The position numbers and the translations under genes were made by a program. A DNA stretch of 64,000 nucleotides from UBA6522 sp965205045. Its GTDB lineage: Bacteria > Pseudomonadota > Gammaproteobacteria > Steroidobacterales > Rariloculaceae. Positions 1-9,369 of the stretch are shown piece by piece. The stretch is taken from positions 2,852,001-2,916,000 of the forward strand of contig OZ242031.1 in NCBI GenBank assembly GCA_965205045.1. Direction: 5' to 3'. The stretch's first letter is position 1, and every line of letters starts with the position of its first letter. The notes below the pieces were generated by a model. The model ran no database searches and was not told the DNA's origin. It saw only the letters and a program-made list of their open reading frames with translations.

Positions 1-2
1 AC

Positions 3-665
3 TTGCACCGGCCGGCAACGGCGGTGCGTATCGACCAGGTTGTACCGACCCATGAGCCGCGGAAGATCGCCGATCTTTTCCTGAGCCGGCTGGAAGCCCT
101 CTCGCTGCCCGCCCCGGTCACCGCGCTGAGCCTGAGGACGGGAAAGATCGCTCCCATGAAGGGATTGAATTCGACGTTGTTTCCGGCTTGCCCGGAGATT
201 CCCCCGAGGACCACCCTGGGTGAGTTGATCGCGCGCCTGCGGGTGCGCTTCGGCGCGGAGGATATCCATGGCCTCGGGCTGGCTGAGGATCATCGGCCCG
301 AAGCGGCCTGGAGCAAGGTGAAGGATTTGCGGTCCGGGCCCGTGGCCGCAGGGAGGGTCCCGGATACCCGAGGCGGCCTTTCGGCCGGGCGGCGCCCGGC
401 GGCCCGTCAGGCGACGGCTCCCGGATGCCCGCAACGGCCTCTGTGGCTGCTGTCCGCGCCGGTCAGCGTCGCGGCCGCCGACGGCGGGCGGGGGCGTTTG
501 CGGCTGGAGTCCGGCCCGGAGCGGATTGAAGCCGGCTGGTGGGAGGGGCTCGATACCAGCCGGGACTACTACGTCGCCCGCGGCAGCCGGGGCAGGCGGC
601 TGTGGGTGTTTCGGGACCGCTGCTTCGGCCGCGGCGACTGGTACCTGCATGGAATCTTCGGTTGA
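3..665 (+). CDS. imuB: ImuB, Y-family polymerase-like mutagenesis protein (C-terminal part)
   Basis: The frame is open from the left edge, so the gene starts upstream of the window and only about 220 C-terminal residues are present. They include the ImuB tail: a GPERIEAGWW-type motif, then DYYVARGSRGRRLWVFRDR and a WYLHGIFG ending. ImuB lacks a polymerase active site; it bridges the beta clamp and DnaE2 in SOS-induced translesion synthesis. The stop codon overlaps the start of dnaE2 by 17 bases, the normal imuA-imuB-dnaE2 order. The identification rests on the conserved tail and the dnaE2 neighbour. The N-terminal domain and the clamp-binding motif cannot be checked here. Confidence 0.88.
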   Translation: MHRPATAVRIDQVVPTHEPRKIADLFLSRLEALSLPAPVTALSLRTGKIAPMKGLNSTLFPACPEIPPRTTLGELIARLRVRFGAEDIHGLGLAEDHRPEAAWSKVKDLRSGPVAAGRVPDTRGGLSAGRRPAARQATAPGCPQRPLWLLSAPVSVAAADGGRGRLRLESGPERIEAGWWEGLDTSRDYYVARGSRGRRLWVFRDRCFGRGDWYLHGIFG

Positions 666-3600
666 GCCGGCCCGCATATCGCGAGGATATGCGGGCGCCG
701 GCACCTCTCGCCGGTCCGTCGCGGCGACTGCCGATTCCACGGCGGCCGCCGGCCCGGCGCAGTCCCCCGGTTATGCGGAACTGCACTGCCTGAGCAATTT
801 CACCTTTCTCCGCGGGGCGTCCCATCCCCGGGAACAAGTGGAACGGGCCGCCGAACTGGGCTATGCGGCCCTGGCGCTGACCGACGAGTGTTCCCTGGCC
901 GGCGTGGTGCGGGCCCACTCGGCGGCGAAGGCACTGCCCATGAAACTCATCATCGGCAGCGAGTTTCGCCTGGAAGAAGGCATCGGGACCGTCGTGCTGG
1001 CGCCGGACCGCGCCGCCTACGGAACGCTTTCGGCGCTCATCAGCCACGCGCGAAGGGCGGCCGAAAAGGGCGCCTATCGACTGACCCGGGACGATTTCGA
1101 GCGCTATCTGGCGCCTTCGGAATGCCTGATCCTGTGGTTGCCGGGGGCGTCGCCGGGGACGGCGGCGGTCCTGCGGGAAGGCGCCTGGCTCAAGGAACGT
1201 TTCTCCCGCCGCCTGTGGCTGGCCGCGGAACTGCTGATGACGGGCAGGGACCGGGTGTTGTTGGCCCGATGGCAGCACGTGGCAGCGAAACTGGGCCTGC
1301 CGATGCTCGCCAGCGGCAACGTCCACATGCACTGCCGCGAGCGCCGGAAGCTCCAGGATACGCTCACCGCCATTCGCTTCGGGAAACCGCTGCGAAAGAT
1401 GGGCTTCGGGCTGTATTCCAACGGCGAGCGTTTCCTGAGGCCCATCGGGGAACTCGCCAGGATCTACCCCGGACGCCTGTTGAAGGAGACGCTCGCGGTC
1501 GCCGAGCGCATCGATTTCTCCCTGGACGAACTGCGCTACGAATATCCCCGCGAACTGGTTCCGGAGGGGACGACGCCCGCCAGCCATCTGCGCGGCCTCA
1601 CTGAAGAGGGCATGCGCTGGCGCTGGCCGGCCGGAGCGCCGGCCAAGGTCAGAGAGCTCATTGAATACGAACTGAAGCTCATCGGCGAGCTTCGTTACGA
1701 GGCCTATTTCCTCACCGTTCACGATGTCGTCCGGTTCGCCCTCGGCCGGGGCATCCTCTGCCAGGGGCGCGGTTCCGCAGCCAATTCGGCCGTGTGTTAC
1801 TGCCTGGGTATCACCGAAGTCGATCCCGCCCGCATGGAAGTGCTCATGGAGCGGTTCATTTCCAGGGAGAGGAATGAGCCGCCCGACATCGACGTGGATT
1901 TCGAGCACGAGCGCCGCGAGGAAGTCATTCAATACATCTACCGGAAATATTCCCGCGAACGCGCCGCGTTGGCCGCCACGGTCATCGGTTATCGCACCCG
2001 GAGCGCGGTTCGGGATGTGGGCAAGGCTCTGGGGATGGAAGAGATGCAGATTGGCGCTCTGGCCAAATCGGTGCAGTGGTGGGACGGGAAGAAGGTCGCC
2101 GCGCAGCAGATCCGCGATGCGGGATTCGACCCGAAGGCGCCCGTCATACGGCGTCTAATGGGACTGGTGGCGGAACTGGTGGGGTTCCCGCGCCACCTTT
2201 CCCAGCATGTGGGGGGATTCGTCATTTCCCAGGGGCCGCTGAGTCAACTGGCGCCCATCGAAAACGCGGCCATGGAGGATCGCACGGTCATCCAGTGGGA
2301 CAAGGACGATCTGGAGGACCTGGGGTTGCTCAAGGTGGACGTGCTTGGCCTTGGCATGTTGAGCGCGATTCGCCGCAGCTTCGAGCTGATCCGCGGTTTT
2401 TACGGCCGCGAGTACACCATGGCCAGCCTCCCCGCGGAGGATCCGGCGGTCTACGACATGATCTGCGAGGCCGATACGGTGGGGGTGTTCCAGATCGAAT
2501 CCCGCGCGCAGATGGTCATGCTGCCGCGCTTGAGGCCCCGGTGCTATTACGACCTGGTGATCGAGGTGGCGATCGTCAGGCCGGGGCCCATCCAGGGCGA
2601 CATGGTGCATCCCTATCTCAGGCGGCGCAACGGCGAGGATCCCGTCTCCTATCCCAGCCCCGAGGTCGAGCGGGTTCTGGAGCGGACGCTGGGAGTCCCC
2701 ATCTTCCAGGAACAGGTCATGCAGATCGCCATGGTGGCGGCGGGTTTTACGCCGGGCGAGGCGGATCGGCTGCGCCGGGCCATGGCGGCCTGGAAACGGC
2801 GGGGCGGGCTGGAAGGCTTTGAAAGCCGCCTGAAGACCGGTATGGCCGAGCGCGGTTATTCGCCGGAATTCGCCGAACGGATCTTCAACCAGATCAAGGG
2901 CTTCGGAGACTACGGCTTCCCGGAGTCCCATGCCGCGAGCTTCGCGTTGCTGGCGTATGTCTCCGCTTGGCTCAAGTGTCATGAGCCGGCGGTTTTCTTC
3001 TGCGCGTTGCTCAACAGCCAGCCCATGGGTTTCTATGCCCCGGCCCAATTGGTGCGTTGCGCCCGGGAGCATGGGGTGGAAGTCCGGCCGGTGGACGTCA
3101 ATCGCAGCGACTGGGAGTCGACGCTGGAGCGCGATGCAACCGGCCGGCCGGTGCTGCGGCTGGGGTTGAACCGGGTCAAGGGCCTGGCGGAGCATGCCGC
3201 CGGGCGGCTGGTGAACGCCCGGTTCGGGAATGTTCGGCACAGCGGTGCCCGGTCCGGGGATTCTCAACCCGGCAATGCCTTCGGATCCGTGCCGGAACTG
3301 GCGGAACGGGCGCAGCTCGGCAACCATGAGCTGGACGTGCTGGCCGGCGCCGGGGCACTGGAATCGCTGGCAAGCAACCGCCACCGCGCCCACTGGGATG
3401 CTGCCGGCGTGGAGAAACCGACGCCGCTGCTCGGCCAGCCCCGCATCGCCGAGGGCATTCCCATGCTGAAGGCGCCGACGGAAGGTCAGGAAGTCCTGGC
3501 CGATTACCGGCATCTGGGTCTGAGTCTGCGCCGTCATCCCCTGGCGTTGCTCAGGGACCGGCTGACCTCGGTGGGTTTGCAGCCCGCCGCCGACGTGCTG

Positions 3601-3897
3601 CAGTTCCCCAATGGCGCCGCCGTTCATGCCGCGGGCCTGGTGATCGCGCGCCAACGGCCCTCCAGCGCCTCCGGCGTCATCTTCGTGACCATAGAGGACG
3701 AGACGGGGTATCTGAACCTGGTGGTTTGGGAGCGGGTAGCCGAACGCCAGCGGCAGGTTCTGTTGGGCGCGACCTTGCTGGGCGTCCATGGCGAGGTCCA
3801 AAGGGAGGGCGCCGTGGTGCACATCGTCGCCAGGCAGCTCAGCGATCACAGCGGGCTGCTGGGAGAACTGCCGACGCAGTCGAGGGATTTTCGCTAG
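649..3897 (+). CDS. dnaE2: Error-prone DNA polymerase DnaE2
   Basis: This is a 1082-residue C-family polymerase that performs translesion synthesis after DNA damage together with ImuA/ImuB. A PHP domain opens near residue 41 (YAELHCLSNFTFLRGASHP). The catalytic PPDIDVDF motif lies near residues 409-417 and a PESHAASFA helix-hairpin region near 760. A C-terminal OB-fold (VIFVTIEDETGYLNLVVW) lies near 1005-1025. The reading frame is open back to 526, but ATG 649 gives the usual DnaE2 length and a 17-base overlap with imuB, so I chose it. A low-complexity insertion of about 20 residues (near 860-880, NVRHSGARSGDSQ) precedes the conserved C-terminal region. The cassette is usually LexA-regulated, but that promoter would be outside the window. 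Confidence 0.95.
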   Translation: MESSVEPARISRGYAGAGTSRRSVAATADSTAAAGPAQSPGYAELHCLSNFTFLRGASHPREQVERAAELGYAALALTDECSLAGVVRAHSAAKALPMKLIIGSEFRLEEGIGTVVLAPDRAAYGTLSALISHARRAAEKGAYRLTRDDFERYLAPSECLILWLPGASPGTAAVLREGAWLKERFSRRLWLAAELLMTGRDRVLLARWQHVAAKLGLPMLASGNVHMHCRERRKLQDTLTAIRFGKPLRKMGFGLYSNGERFLRPIGELARIYPGRLLKETLAVAERIDFSLDELRYEYPRELVPEGTTPASHLRGLTEEGMRWRWPAGAPAKVRELIEYELKLIGELRYEAYFLTVHDVVRFALGRGILCQGRGSAANSAVCYCLGITEVDPARMEVLMERFISRERNEPPDIDVDFEHERREEVIQYIYRKYSRERAALAATVIGYRTRSAVRDVGKALGMEEMQIGALAKSVQWWDGKKVAAQQIRDAGFDPKAPVIRRLMGLVAELVGFPRHLSQHVGGFVISQGPLSQLAPIENAAMEDRTVIQWDKDDLEDLGLLKVDVLGLGMLSAIRRSFELIRGFYGREYTMASLPAEDPAVYDMICEADTVGVFQIESRAQMVMLPRLRPRCYYDLVIEVAIVRPGPIQGDMVHPYLRRRNGEDPVSYPSPEVERVLERTLGVPIFQEQVMQIAMVAAGFTPGEADRLRRAMAAWKRRGGLEGFESRLKTGMAERGYSPEFAERIFNQIKGFGDYGFPESHAASFALLAYVSAWLKCHEPAVFFCALLNSQPMGFYAPAQLVRCAREHGVEVRPVDVNRSDWESTLERDATGRPVLRLGLNRVKGLAEHAAGRLVNARFGNVRHSGARSGDSQPGNAFGSVPELAERAQLGNHELDVLAGAGALESLASNRHRAHWDAAGVEKPTPLLGQPRIAEGIPMLKAPTEGQEVLADYRHLGLSLRRHPLALLRDRLTSVGLQPAADVLQFPNGAAVHAAGLVIARQRPSSASGVIFVTIEDETGYLNLVVWERVAERQRQVLLGATLLGVHGEVQREGAVVHIVARQLSDHSGLLGELPTQSRDFR

Positions 3898-4018
3898 CGC
3901 GGGAACCGGCAATCGGAATGATCCTGAAAAAGATGATTGCGATGCACGTGCTCATCGCGGCGTTTCTCAGAAGTTGCTGGAAGCCCCCGATCGCGGCAAT
4001 CCGTCCGCTGCGGGCGGA

Positions 4019-4783
4019 TTACTCCGGTTTCATGAACAGCAGCGCGAAGCGGTCCGTGTTTCCCGTCACCGTACGCCGGCCGACCTCGTACCGCAGTTCG
4101 TCATCGGGCCGCCGCAGCAGCGTGCTGTAGTCGACCAACACGAAACCGGAATCCTGGACTTCCTTGATGACGAGCACGGGATCCACGCGCCGGCCGTTCT
4201 CCGAGTTGTCGGGCTCCATGTGCCGGCGCGTGTGGTCGACGATGCCATACAGTCCGCCCGGCTTCAGCGCGTCGAACGACGACTTGTTGATGGCCATACG
4301 CGCACCGTAATCGAAATTGTGATAGTTGCGGAACGTCAGCACCATGTCCACGGGCTCGACGTCCCAGGGACCCGACGCGATCCATGGCGAGCCGTCCGGG
4401 TCGGCGGCGGCGCCCCAGCCGAGCGCTTCCACGTCTTCCATGCCCGGCAGATCCGTCACGCCGTTGAAGGGGGCGCTGTAAAACGTCGGCGCGGGATGCG
4501 TCACGTAGAGCATACCGGCTTCGTTCAGGACCGGCGCCAGGATTTTCGTGTACCAGCCTCTGAACGGGAGCAGCTCGATCACCGTCATGTCGGGTTCGAG
4601 CCGGAAGAAATCGAGCACCTGCGCGGGTTGGCGGTTGCGGTCTCGCGCACGCTCTTCCGCGGTTCTGATCTCGCTCTGCATGGCGTCCATCACGGCCTGC
4701 TCCAATTCGTTGGGAGGGTCGCCGAACTGGGCGAATGTGACGGGCGCTGCCAGCAGCATGGTGAGAAGCATTAGAGATCGCAT
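4019..4783 (-). CDS. Secreted SAM-methyltransferase-like protein (COG4798 type)
   Basis: The 254-residue product has a signal peptide (MRSLMLLTMLLAAPVTFAQ), so it should be periplasmic. The fold resembles the predicted methyltransferases of COG4798: a TVIELLPFRGWYTKILAP segment near residues 65-82 sits where a Rossmann glycine-rich loop would be, and VLTFRNYHNF lies near 150. Family members usually read PGGGWYTE in the loop; here it is PFRGWYTK, so cofactor binding is uncertain. The start is well supported by AAGGAGAATCCAG just before the ATG. It is transcribed towards dnaE2 and divergent from the operon at 5224. Substrate unknown. Confidence 0.7.
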   Translation of the reverse strand: MRSLMLLTMLLAAPVTFAQFGDPPNELEQAVMDAMQSEIRTAEERARDRNRQPAQVLDFFRLEPDMTVIELLPFRGWYTKILAPVLNEAGMLYVTHPAPTFYSAPFNGVTDLPGMEDVEALGWGAAADPDGSPWIASGPWDVEPVDMVLTFRNYHNFDYGARMAINKSSFDALKPGGLYGIVDHTRRHMEPDNSENGRRVDPVLVIKEVQDSGFVLVDYSTLLRRPDDELRYEVGRRTVTGNTDRFALLFMKPE

Positions 4784-5223
4784 CTGGATTCTCCTTGTCA
4801 GTCTGATTTCAGTGTAGGGTGCGGCCCGCCAGGTAGTCTACAACGGACTGCGACTCGGTGTGTCCCGGCACTTCAGCTTCGGCGGCCGCGAATCCGATGT
4901 TCGAGCAATGCATTATGATCCCTGCGGTATGCCCACCCGTGTGGCGGCAGAGTTTACTACAACGATTCGACGAGGATGCATCGCCGGTCGATCGTCGTCT
5001 TCGGCCACCCGGTCTTCCGGCCCATGCCGCAGGGCTCTTGCCACGGGCAGCAAGAGTAAAATTGCGATTTTTTCATGGAGACCAGTGCAATCCTCAACAC
5101 TTCTTTCAGCAATAATATTCATATTCCGAGATGCTTATGCTGCGAGATGTCAGAATCCGGATCGCCGGTCACCGTACAAATTGCATAGCGGGCAAGGATA
5201 TTCATTAGCTGACCCCACCTGTC
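4784..5223. other. Divergent intergenic region
   Basis: These 440 bases separate the divergent genes at 4783 (-) and 5224 (+). The right half is comparatively AT-rich (around 5055-5130) and probably holds promoters. I found no convincing ORF and no repeat shared with other promoter regions of the window. Confidence 0.5.
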
Positions 5224-7068
5224 ATGTTGAGAAGGGAAAACGCACCGCTGCCCGTCTGGATGCTGTTTCTGGCGCTCGGAACTGCACCGGCCGTTGCGCA
5301 GATGGATCTCACCGGCATGTGGGTTCCGCTGCCCCGAGACCAGGATGGCAGCGGGGACACCGGCGATGCGGCCGGTATTCCACTGAGCGTCGATGGGCGC
5401 AGGCGCGCCCATAGCTGGTCCGCCGAGGAATTCGACACGGCCGAATGGGTGTGCCGGCCCCACGCGTGGGACTACTCTTTGGACGGCCCGCTTTCCCAGA
5501 TCCGTTTCCTGCCGATCGTCGACCGGGCCACGCAAGAGATCATCGCCTATCGCGGACACATTCAGATGGAGCAACAGGAAACCTTCATCTGGCTGGACGG
5601 CCGTCCCCATCCGCCGGCCAACGCCCCGCACACGTGGAGCGGGTTCACCACGGGCGAGTGGGATGGCGATGTCCTGGTCACCACCACCACCCACCTCAAG
5701 GAGGCCTATATCCGGCGCACGGGCTTGATGCGCAGCGACCGCACGACGGTGCGCACGCGATGGCGGCGCATCGGCGACTATCTTCAGGCCACCGCGATCA
5801 TGTACGACCCCATTTATCTGGCGGAGCCCTATATTCGCAGTGCCAACATGTGGGTGGACTCTCCCGAGCGTCCCATGGCCCCATACCCCTGCGAGGAGGC
5901 GACGGAAACCGTCGTGCCCCGCGGTTCGGTATCCCATTTCCTACCGGGGCAGAGTCCGCTGCCCGGGCTGGACCCGGACCGGGTCGACGAGTTCGAAACG
6001 CCCTACGAGGCGAAGCTCGGCGGCGCGAGCACGATGTTGCCCGAGTACGTCGACGACCTGGCGGCCATGGAGACCAACCCGGCGGGCGCAGACCCTGCCG
6101 CGCCGTTCACGCGCCCGCAGGGGGAAGAGATCGGGCCCCAACCCATATGGGGCGTCGAACTGGAGGGAGGGCCGGAACCGGGTGAAATCCAGGTGCTGCC
6201 GGTCCAGGGCAATGTGTACGCCCTTTTCGGCGCCGGCGCCAACATCACCGTGCAGGCTGGCGAGGACGGCGTGCTGGTGGTGGATACAGGGGTCGAGTCG
6301 ATGAGCGAGGCGGTGCTCGAGGCCATCCGCACCATCTCCGACGGCCCGATCCGGTACATCGTCAATACCACGCACACCCGGGAGCACACCGGCGGCAACG
6401 AGGTCATCGCCGCGGCCGGGGAACAGGTTCCCTGGCGAGCCGAGACTTACGCCCAGGGTCCCCAGGGTGCGCTGGGCAGGGACAAGGCGTCGGTCATCGC
6501 CTATCTCAACGTCTTTGCCCGAATGATCGTGCCTCCCGACGGCGGCGAGCCCCTGCCGGAGGGCGGATGGCCGGACAATACCTATTCGACCTCATGGAAG
6601 CGGCTGCACTTCAACGACGAACCCGTGGTCATCACTCATCGGCCGGGCACCAGCGATTCCAACAGCGTGGTGCTGTTTCGAAAGTCCGACGTGGTCAGCG
6701 CCGGCGATCTGCTCGACCTGACCCGCTTCCCGCGGATCGACCCGGATACGGGCGGTGGCATCCAGGCGCTTGTGGATGCGCTGAACTACCTGATCAGCAT
6801 CGTTGCGCCGGCGGAGAACTCCGCCGGCGGCACGCTCGTGGTGCCCGGACGGGGACGCATCGCCGACTACGCGGAAGTCGCCTACTATCGCGACATGGTG
6901 GGCGTGATCCGCGACCGGATCCAGGCGATGATCGACAGCGGGATGTCGCGGGAGGCGATCATCGCCGCCGGGCCCACGTGGGGATACGACGCCCGCTATG
7001 GCAGCGACAGCGGGGACTGGACCACCGACATGTTCGTCGGGGCTGCCTACGACAGCCTGGCGAGATAG
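5224..7068 (+). CDS. Secreted fusion: MDGR-type domain plus metallo-beta-lactamase-fold domain
   Basis: The 614-residue protein has an N-terminal signal sequence (cleavage near AVAQ, about residue 26). Residues ~27-290 are homologous end to end with the separate protein at 14369-15379: FIWLDGRPHP near 123, TGEWDGDVLV near 142, DPIYLAEP near 197, HFLPGQSP near 240. Residues ~318-600 are an MBL-fold domain homologous to 16258-17268 (NITVQAGEDGVLVVDTG; RIADYAEV; a C-terminal YGSDSGDWTTDMF). The zinc-binding HxHxDH motif is degraded: where family members read NTHWHGDHTGG this one reads NTTHTREHTGG, leaving the last His and an acidic residue. Two genes follow within 20 bases. ATG 5224 has no clear ribosome site; ATG 5260 is possible but would remove the positive n-region. 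Confidence 0.8.
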   Translation: MLRRENAPLPVWMLFLALGTAPAVAQMDLTGMWVPLPRDQDGSGDTGDAAGIPLSVDGRRRAHSWSAEEFDTAEWVCRPHAWDYSLDGPLSQIRFLPIVDRATQEIIAYRGHIQMEQQETFIWLDGRPHPPANAPHTWSGFTTGEWDGDVLVTTTTHLKEAYIRRTGLMRSDRTTVRTRWRRIGDYLQATAIMYDPIYLAEPYIRSANMWVDSPERPMAPYPCEEATETVVPRGSVSHFLPGQSPLPGLDPDRVDEFETPYEAKLGGASTMLPEYVDDLAAMETNPAGADPAAPFTRPQGEEIGPQPIWGVELEGGPEPGEIQVLPVQGNVYALFGAGANITVQAGEDGVLVVDTGVESMSEAVLEAIRTISDGPIRYIVNTTHTREHTGGNEVIAAAGEQVPWRAETYAQGPQGALGRDKASVIAYLNVFARMIVPPDGGEPLPEGGWPDNTYSTSWKRLHFNDEPVVITHRPGTSDSNSVVLFRKSDVVSAGDLLDLTRFPRIDPDTGGGIQALVDALNYLISIVAPAENSAGGTLVVPGRGRIADYAEVAYYRDMVGVIRDRIQAMIDSGMSREAIIAAGPTWGYDARYGSDSGDWTTDMFVGAAYDSLAR

Positions 7069-7083
7069 CCGAGGAGAGATTCG

Positions 7084-7479
7084 ATGACGCAACAGCACGT
7101 GTGGACACTGCTCGCCGGTGCTGCCGCGCTGGAGGTTGCGAGCGCCGGCTGGACGCATCATTCGTTCCAGGCCACGTACGACGAAGATTCCGATCCCATC
7201 GAGATCCAGGGGGTGGTCAAGGAACTTGTGTGGCGCAACCCGCATTCGTTTCTTCGCGTCGATGTCACCGGCGCCGACGGGAGCGTGGAGACCTGGGTGC
7301 TGGAGTGGGCATCCATCAACCAGTTGTCCGAGGAACGGCTGACCCGAACGACGTTGCTGCCCGGTCAGCAGATCGTGGCCAGCGGCCTTCCGCCGCGGGA
7401 TTCCGGCTACAACAGGCTGCTGTTGCGCGAGGTTACGCGCCCCAGCGACGGGTGGTCCTGGCGCGGCCGGGTCCGCTAG
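7084..7479 (+). CDS. DUF6152 family secreted protein (short form)
   Basis: The 131-residue protein has a signal peptide ending just before THHSFQATYD, the His-His motif of DUF6152. The second family signature, VWRNPHSFLRV, follows about 35 residues later. A C-terminal TRPSDGWSW segment matches the tail of the protein at 13863. A strong GAGGAGAG site lies upstream of ATG 7084, 15 bases after the stop of the MBL fusion, so they form an operon. The function of DUF6152 is unknown to me. The conserved His residues suggest metal binding, but that is inference. Confidence 0.85.
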   Translation: MTQQHVWTLLAGAAALEVASAGWTHHSFQATYDEDSDPIEIQGVVKELVWRNPHSFLRVDVTGADGSVETWVLEWASINQLSEERLTRTTLLPGQQIVASGLPPRDSGYNRLLLREVTRPSDGWSWRGRVR

Positions 7480-7485
7480 CGGGCC

Positions 7486-8340
7486 ATGTCCGGTCGCTCG
7501 CAGGGTGGCTCTTTGCAACGGGCCTTCGTCCGGTGGCCGCCGACCGGCGGTTGCCGGGTCGCTGCAATCGTGAACCGCCGCCGCGACCGCGCGACGCAAG
7601 GTGCCATTCGCCTGCTCGTCCTGACCCTGGCGCTGGGCGGTGCGGGCGATGCGCTTGCCCAGTTCTTCGACCGGCCTCCGCCTCCGCCCGACCCCCGCAG
7701 CGGCCGCGAAGCCGTCGCACAGGACCTGACGGGGTACTGGGTTTCCGTGGTCAGCGAATACTGGCACCTGCGCATGCTGATGCCGCCGAATGACAACTAC
7801 AGCATGCTGCCGTTGACCGGCGAGGCCCGCGAGTTCGCCGACGCCTGGAACCCCGGCGACGATGCCGGCAACGAATGCCGCAGTTACGGCGCCGCCGCCA
7901 TCATGCGCCTGCCGGGGCGGCTGCACATCCAGTGGGCCGACGACGAAACCCTGCAGATCGACATCGACTCCGGTACCCAGACCCGCCTGCTGCACTTCGA
8001 CGAGACCGAAGCCGGGCCGCCCTCGTGGCAGGGCCACTCGGCGGCGTCCTGGGTTAGCCAGTCCGGCGCCGAGGATGCTCGGTACCTCAAGGTCACCACC
8101 ACCAGCATGCTGCCGGGCTACCTGCGCAAGAACGGCGTGCCCTACAGCGGCGACGCCGTGCTTGAGGAGCACTTCGACGTCTTCACCGAGCCCGACGGCG
8201 ACCGCTGGATGGTCATCACCAGCATCGTCACGGACCCCGCCAACCTGACGCGGCCCTACGCGGTCACGAACCACTTCAGGCAGGTGGACGACGACAGCGG
8301 CTGGGACCCGACGCCCTGCCGGGTGGATCATCCCCGCTGA
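7486..8340 (+). CDS. Conserved secreted protein, homologue of 15401-16261
   Basis: The 284-residue product has a long basic N-terminus and a hydrophobic signal segment (IRLLVLTLALGGAGDALAQ, about 42-60). The mature part opens with a proline-rich stretch, then DLTGYWVSVVSEYWHLRM. Later landmarks are WQGHSAASW, LPGYLRKNGVPYS, HFDVF and WDPTPCRVD at the C-terminus. All of these recur in the protein at 15401-16261, which also sits beside an MBL-fold gene and a DUF6152 gene. ATG 7486 begins six bases after the upstream stop; GTG 7570 would give a more typical signal peptide. I do not recognise a catalytic motif. It resembles the MDGR proteins in its LTGxW opening and C-terminal strand pattern. Confidence 0.7.
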   Translation: MSGRSQGGSLQRAFVRWPPTGGCRVAAIVNRRRDRATQGAIRLLVLTLALGGAGDALAQFFDRPPPPPDPRSGREAVAQDLTGYWVSVVSEYWHLRMLMPPNDNYSMLPLTGEAREFADAWNPGDDAGNECRSYGAAAIMRLPGRLHIQWADDETLQIDIDSGTQTRLLHFDETEAGPPSWQGHSAASWVSQSGAEDARYLKVTTTSMLPGYLRKNGVPYSGDAVLEEHFDVFTEPDGDRWMVITSIVTDPANLTRPYAVTNHFRQVDDDSGWDPTPCRVDHPR

Positions 8341-8428
8341 GTTTCAGTCATTGTGAAATGAGTGGTTAACGGACCCACGTACCGCAAGATTGGGTGCGAA
8401 TTTTTAGGTTGATTTGGAGGGACTGAGA

Positions 8429-8614
8429 ATGCTCAAACCCAAAGAACGGACAATCGCGGTAGTGGAAGTCCAGCCGGATGATTCCTCTTATGAAGAGATC
8501 ATGAGAGCAGTGTTGTTTGATCGAATGGTCGCGAGAGGGATGGCGGATGTTCGGGCAAACCGGGTAATTGATGACAACCAGATCGTCGGAAGGATCGCGC
8601 AATGGCGCGGCTGA
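8429..8614 (+). CDS. Small orphan antitoxin-like protein
   Basis: The 61-residue product starts at ATG 8429, six bases after GGAGGG. The C-terminal half, RGMADVRANRVIDDNQIVGRIAQW, resembles the tail of small toxin-antitoxin antitoxins that end with a 'GLADIEAGRVISHEEVxxRIxxW' pattern. No toxin gene is adjacent: the next gene, after about 160 bases, is a ribbon-helix-helix protein. It is therefore an orphan antitoxin or an unrelated small regulator. Confidence 0.5.
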   Translation: MLKPKERTIAVVEVQPDDSSYEEIMRAVLFDRMVARGMADVRANRVIDDNQIVGRIAQWRG

Positions 8615-8694
8615 TTTGGATGCGTCACACTGAGTAATCGTAGCTCCTTTGCGTGGTCGGCGTTGCTTTCCGATAGAGTCGCGGATGTTAGGAT

Positions 8695-8723
8695 TTGATA
8701 TCGTTCCAATAGTGTGAGATAGT
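8695..8723 (+). promoter_or_regulatory. Sigma70-like promoter for the first RHH gene
   Basis: TTGATA and GATAGT are separated by 17 bases, about 50 bases upstream of the RHH start at 8777. The second RHH copy has a promoter-like pair at a similar distance. Confidence 0.45.
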
Positions 8724-8776
8724 GCGATTAGGTGCAGCACGTCGTGTACGGATGCGGCACTATGGAGCATTCGGAA

Positions 8777-8977
8777 ATGCCGTCCAAGTACCGGATTTCA
8801 CTGAACCTTTCTCCCGAAGAATATCGCGAGGTCGCCGCGCTGGCTGAAAGGGCAGGCGTTTCGCGCGCATGGGTCGGCCGGCGGGCCCTGATCGAGTTTC
8901 TCGAACGCCACCGCGCCCGCGACATACAGTTTCCGCTTGATCTTGCCACCGGACCGCGAAGGGGTGCTTCGCCATGA
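8777..8977 (+). CDS. Ribbon-helix-helix (CopG-like) small regulator, copy A
   Basis: The 66-residue product contains YRISLNLSPEEYREVAAL followed by RAWVGRRALIEFLERH, a beta strand plus two helices typical of RHH DNA-binding proteins. It is nearly the same as copy B at 10916 (the core differs at only a few residues). The start was chosen by comparison: DNA similarity continues upstream, but a one-base indel between the copies just before ATG 8777 / GTG 10916 breaks the frame, so translation must start there. It precedes the methyltransferase/Vsr pair, with about 390 bases between. Its role could be local autoregulation or control of the modification genes. Confidence 0.7.
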   Translation: MPSKYRISLNLSPEEYREVAALAERAGVSRAWVGRRALIEFLERHRARDIQFPLDLATGPRRGASP

Positions 8978-9369
8978 CATTGAAAACCACTAGTACACCG
9001 TCAACAAGATATTTTCGGATAATTGAAATTCGCCAAAGCAGATAACGCGGATCGAAGGTGGCAGCTTGCATCCAAAACTATCAGGTGGAAGGCGTACCAG
9101 TTCGCTGCAGCTATGTGCCGGGACGAGATGACCGGCGTTCGGTTTATAGGTCCACCTAACGGAGTTGAGAGTTATTGGGAGATTCTGATGCGGGGGATTA
9201 TCGATTTCTACCGCCAAGTCTGTGTCAATCGCCTGTCGCGGTATGCCGACGAGTTCTGCGCCTTTCATAACAAGAGTAAGCAGCATGCGTTGGGCTGCGT
9301 GCTTGAAACCGCTGCGGGCGTGGACAATCGGCAGATTTCGCATCGTTAACTCGTAAATGGAGACACGGC
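8978..9369 (+). other. Intergenic stretch with a doubtful ORF (9023-9349)
   Basis: This 392-base stretch lies between RHH copy A and the methyltransferase. An open frame (TTG 9023 to 9349, 108 codons) has no ribosome site and no recognisable motif. A 23-codon frame overlaps the RHH stop by ATGA. Compared with copy B, where a 57-residue gene sits in the equivalent place, this may be decayed sequence. I would not call a gene here. Confidence 0.35.

Noticed and set aside
463..3912. Long open frames on the - strand opposite dnaE2
   Set aside because: They are antisense shadows of a GC-rich gene; the + strand protein shows all DnaE2 motifs.
9023..9349. 108-codon frame between RHH copy A and the methyltransferase
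   Set aside because: No ribosome site, no motif, and a TTG start; kept only as an uncertain intergenic note.
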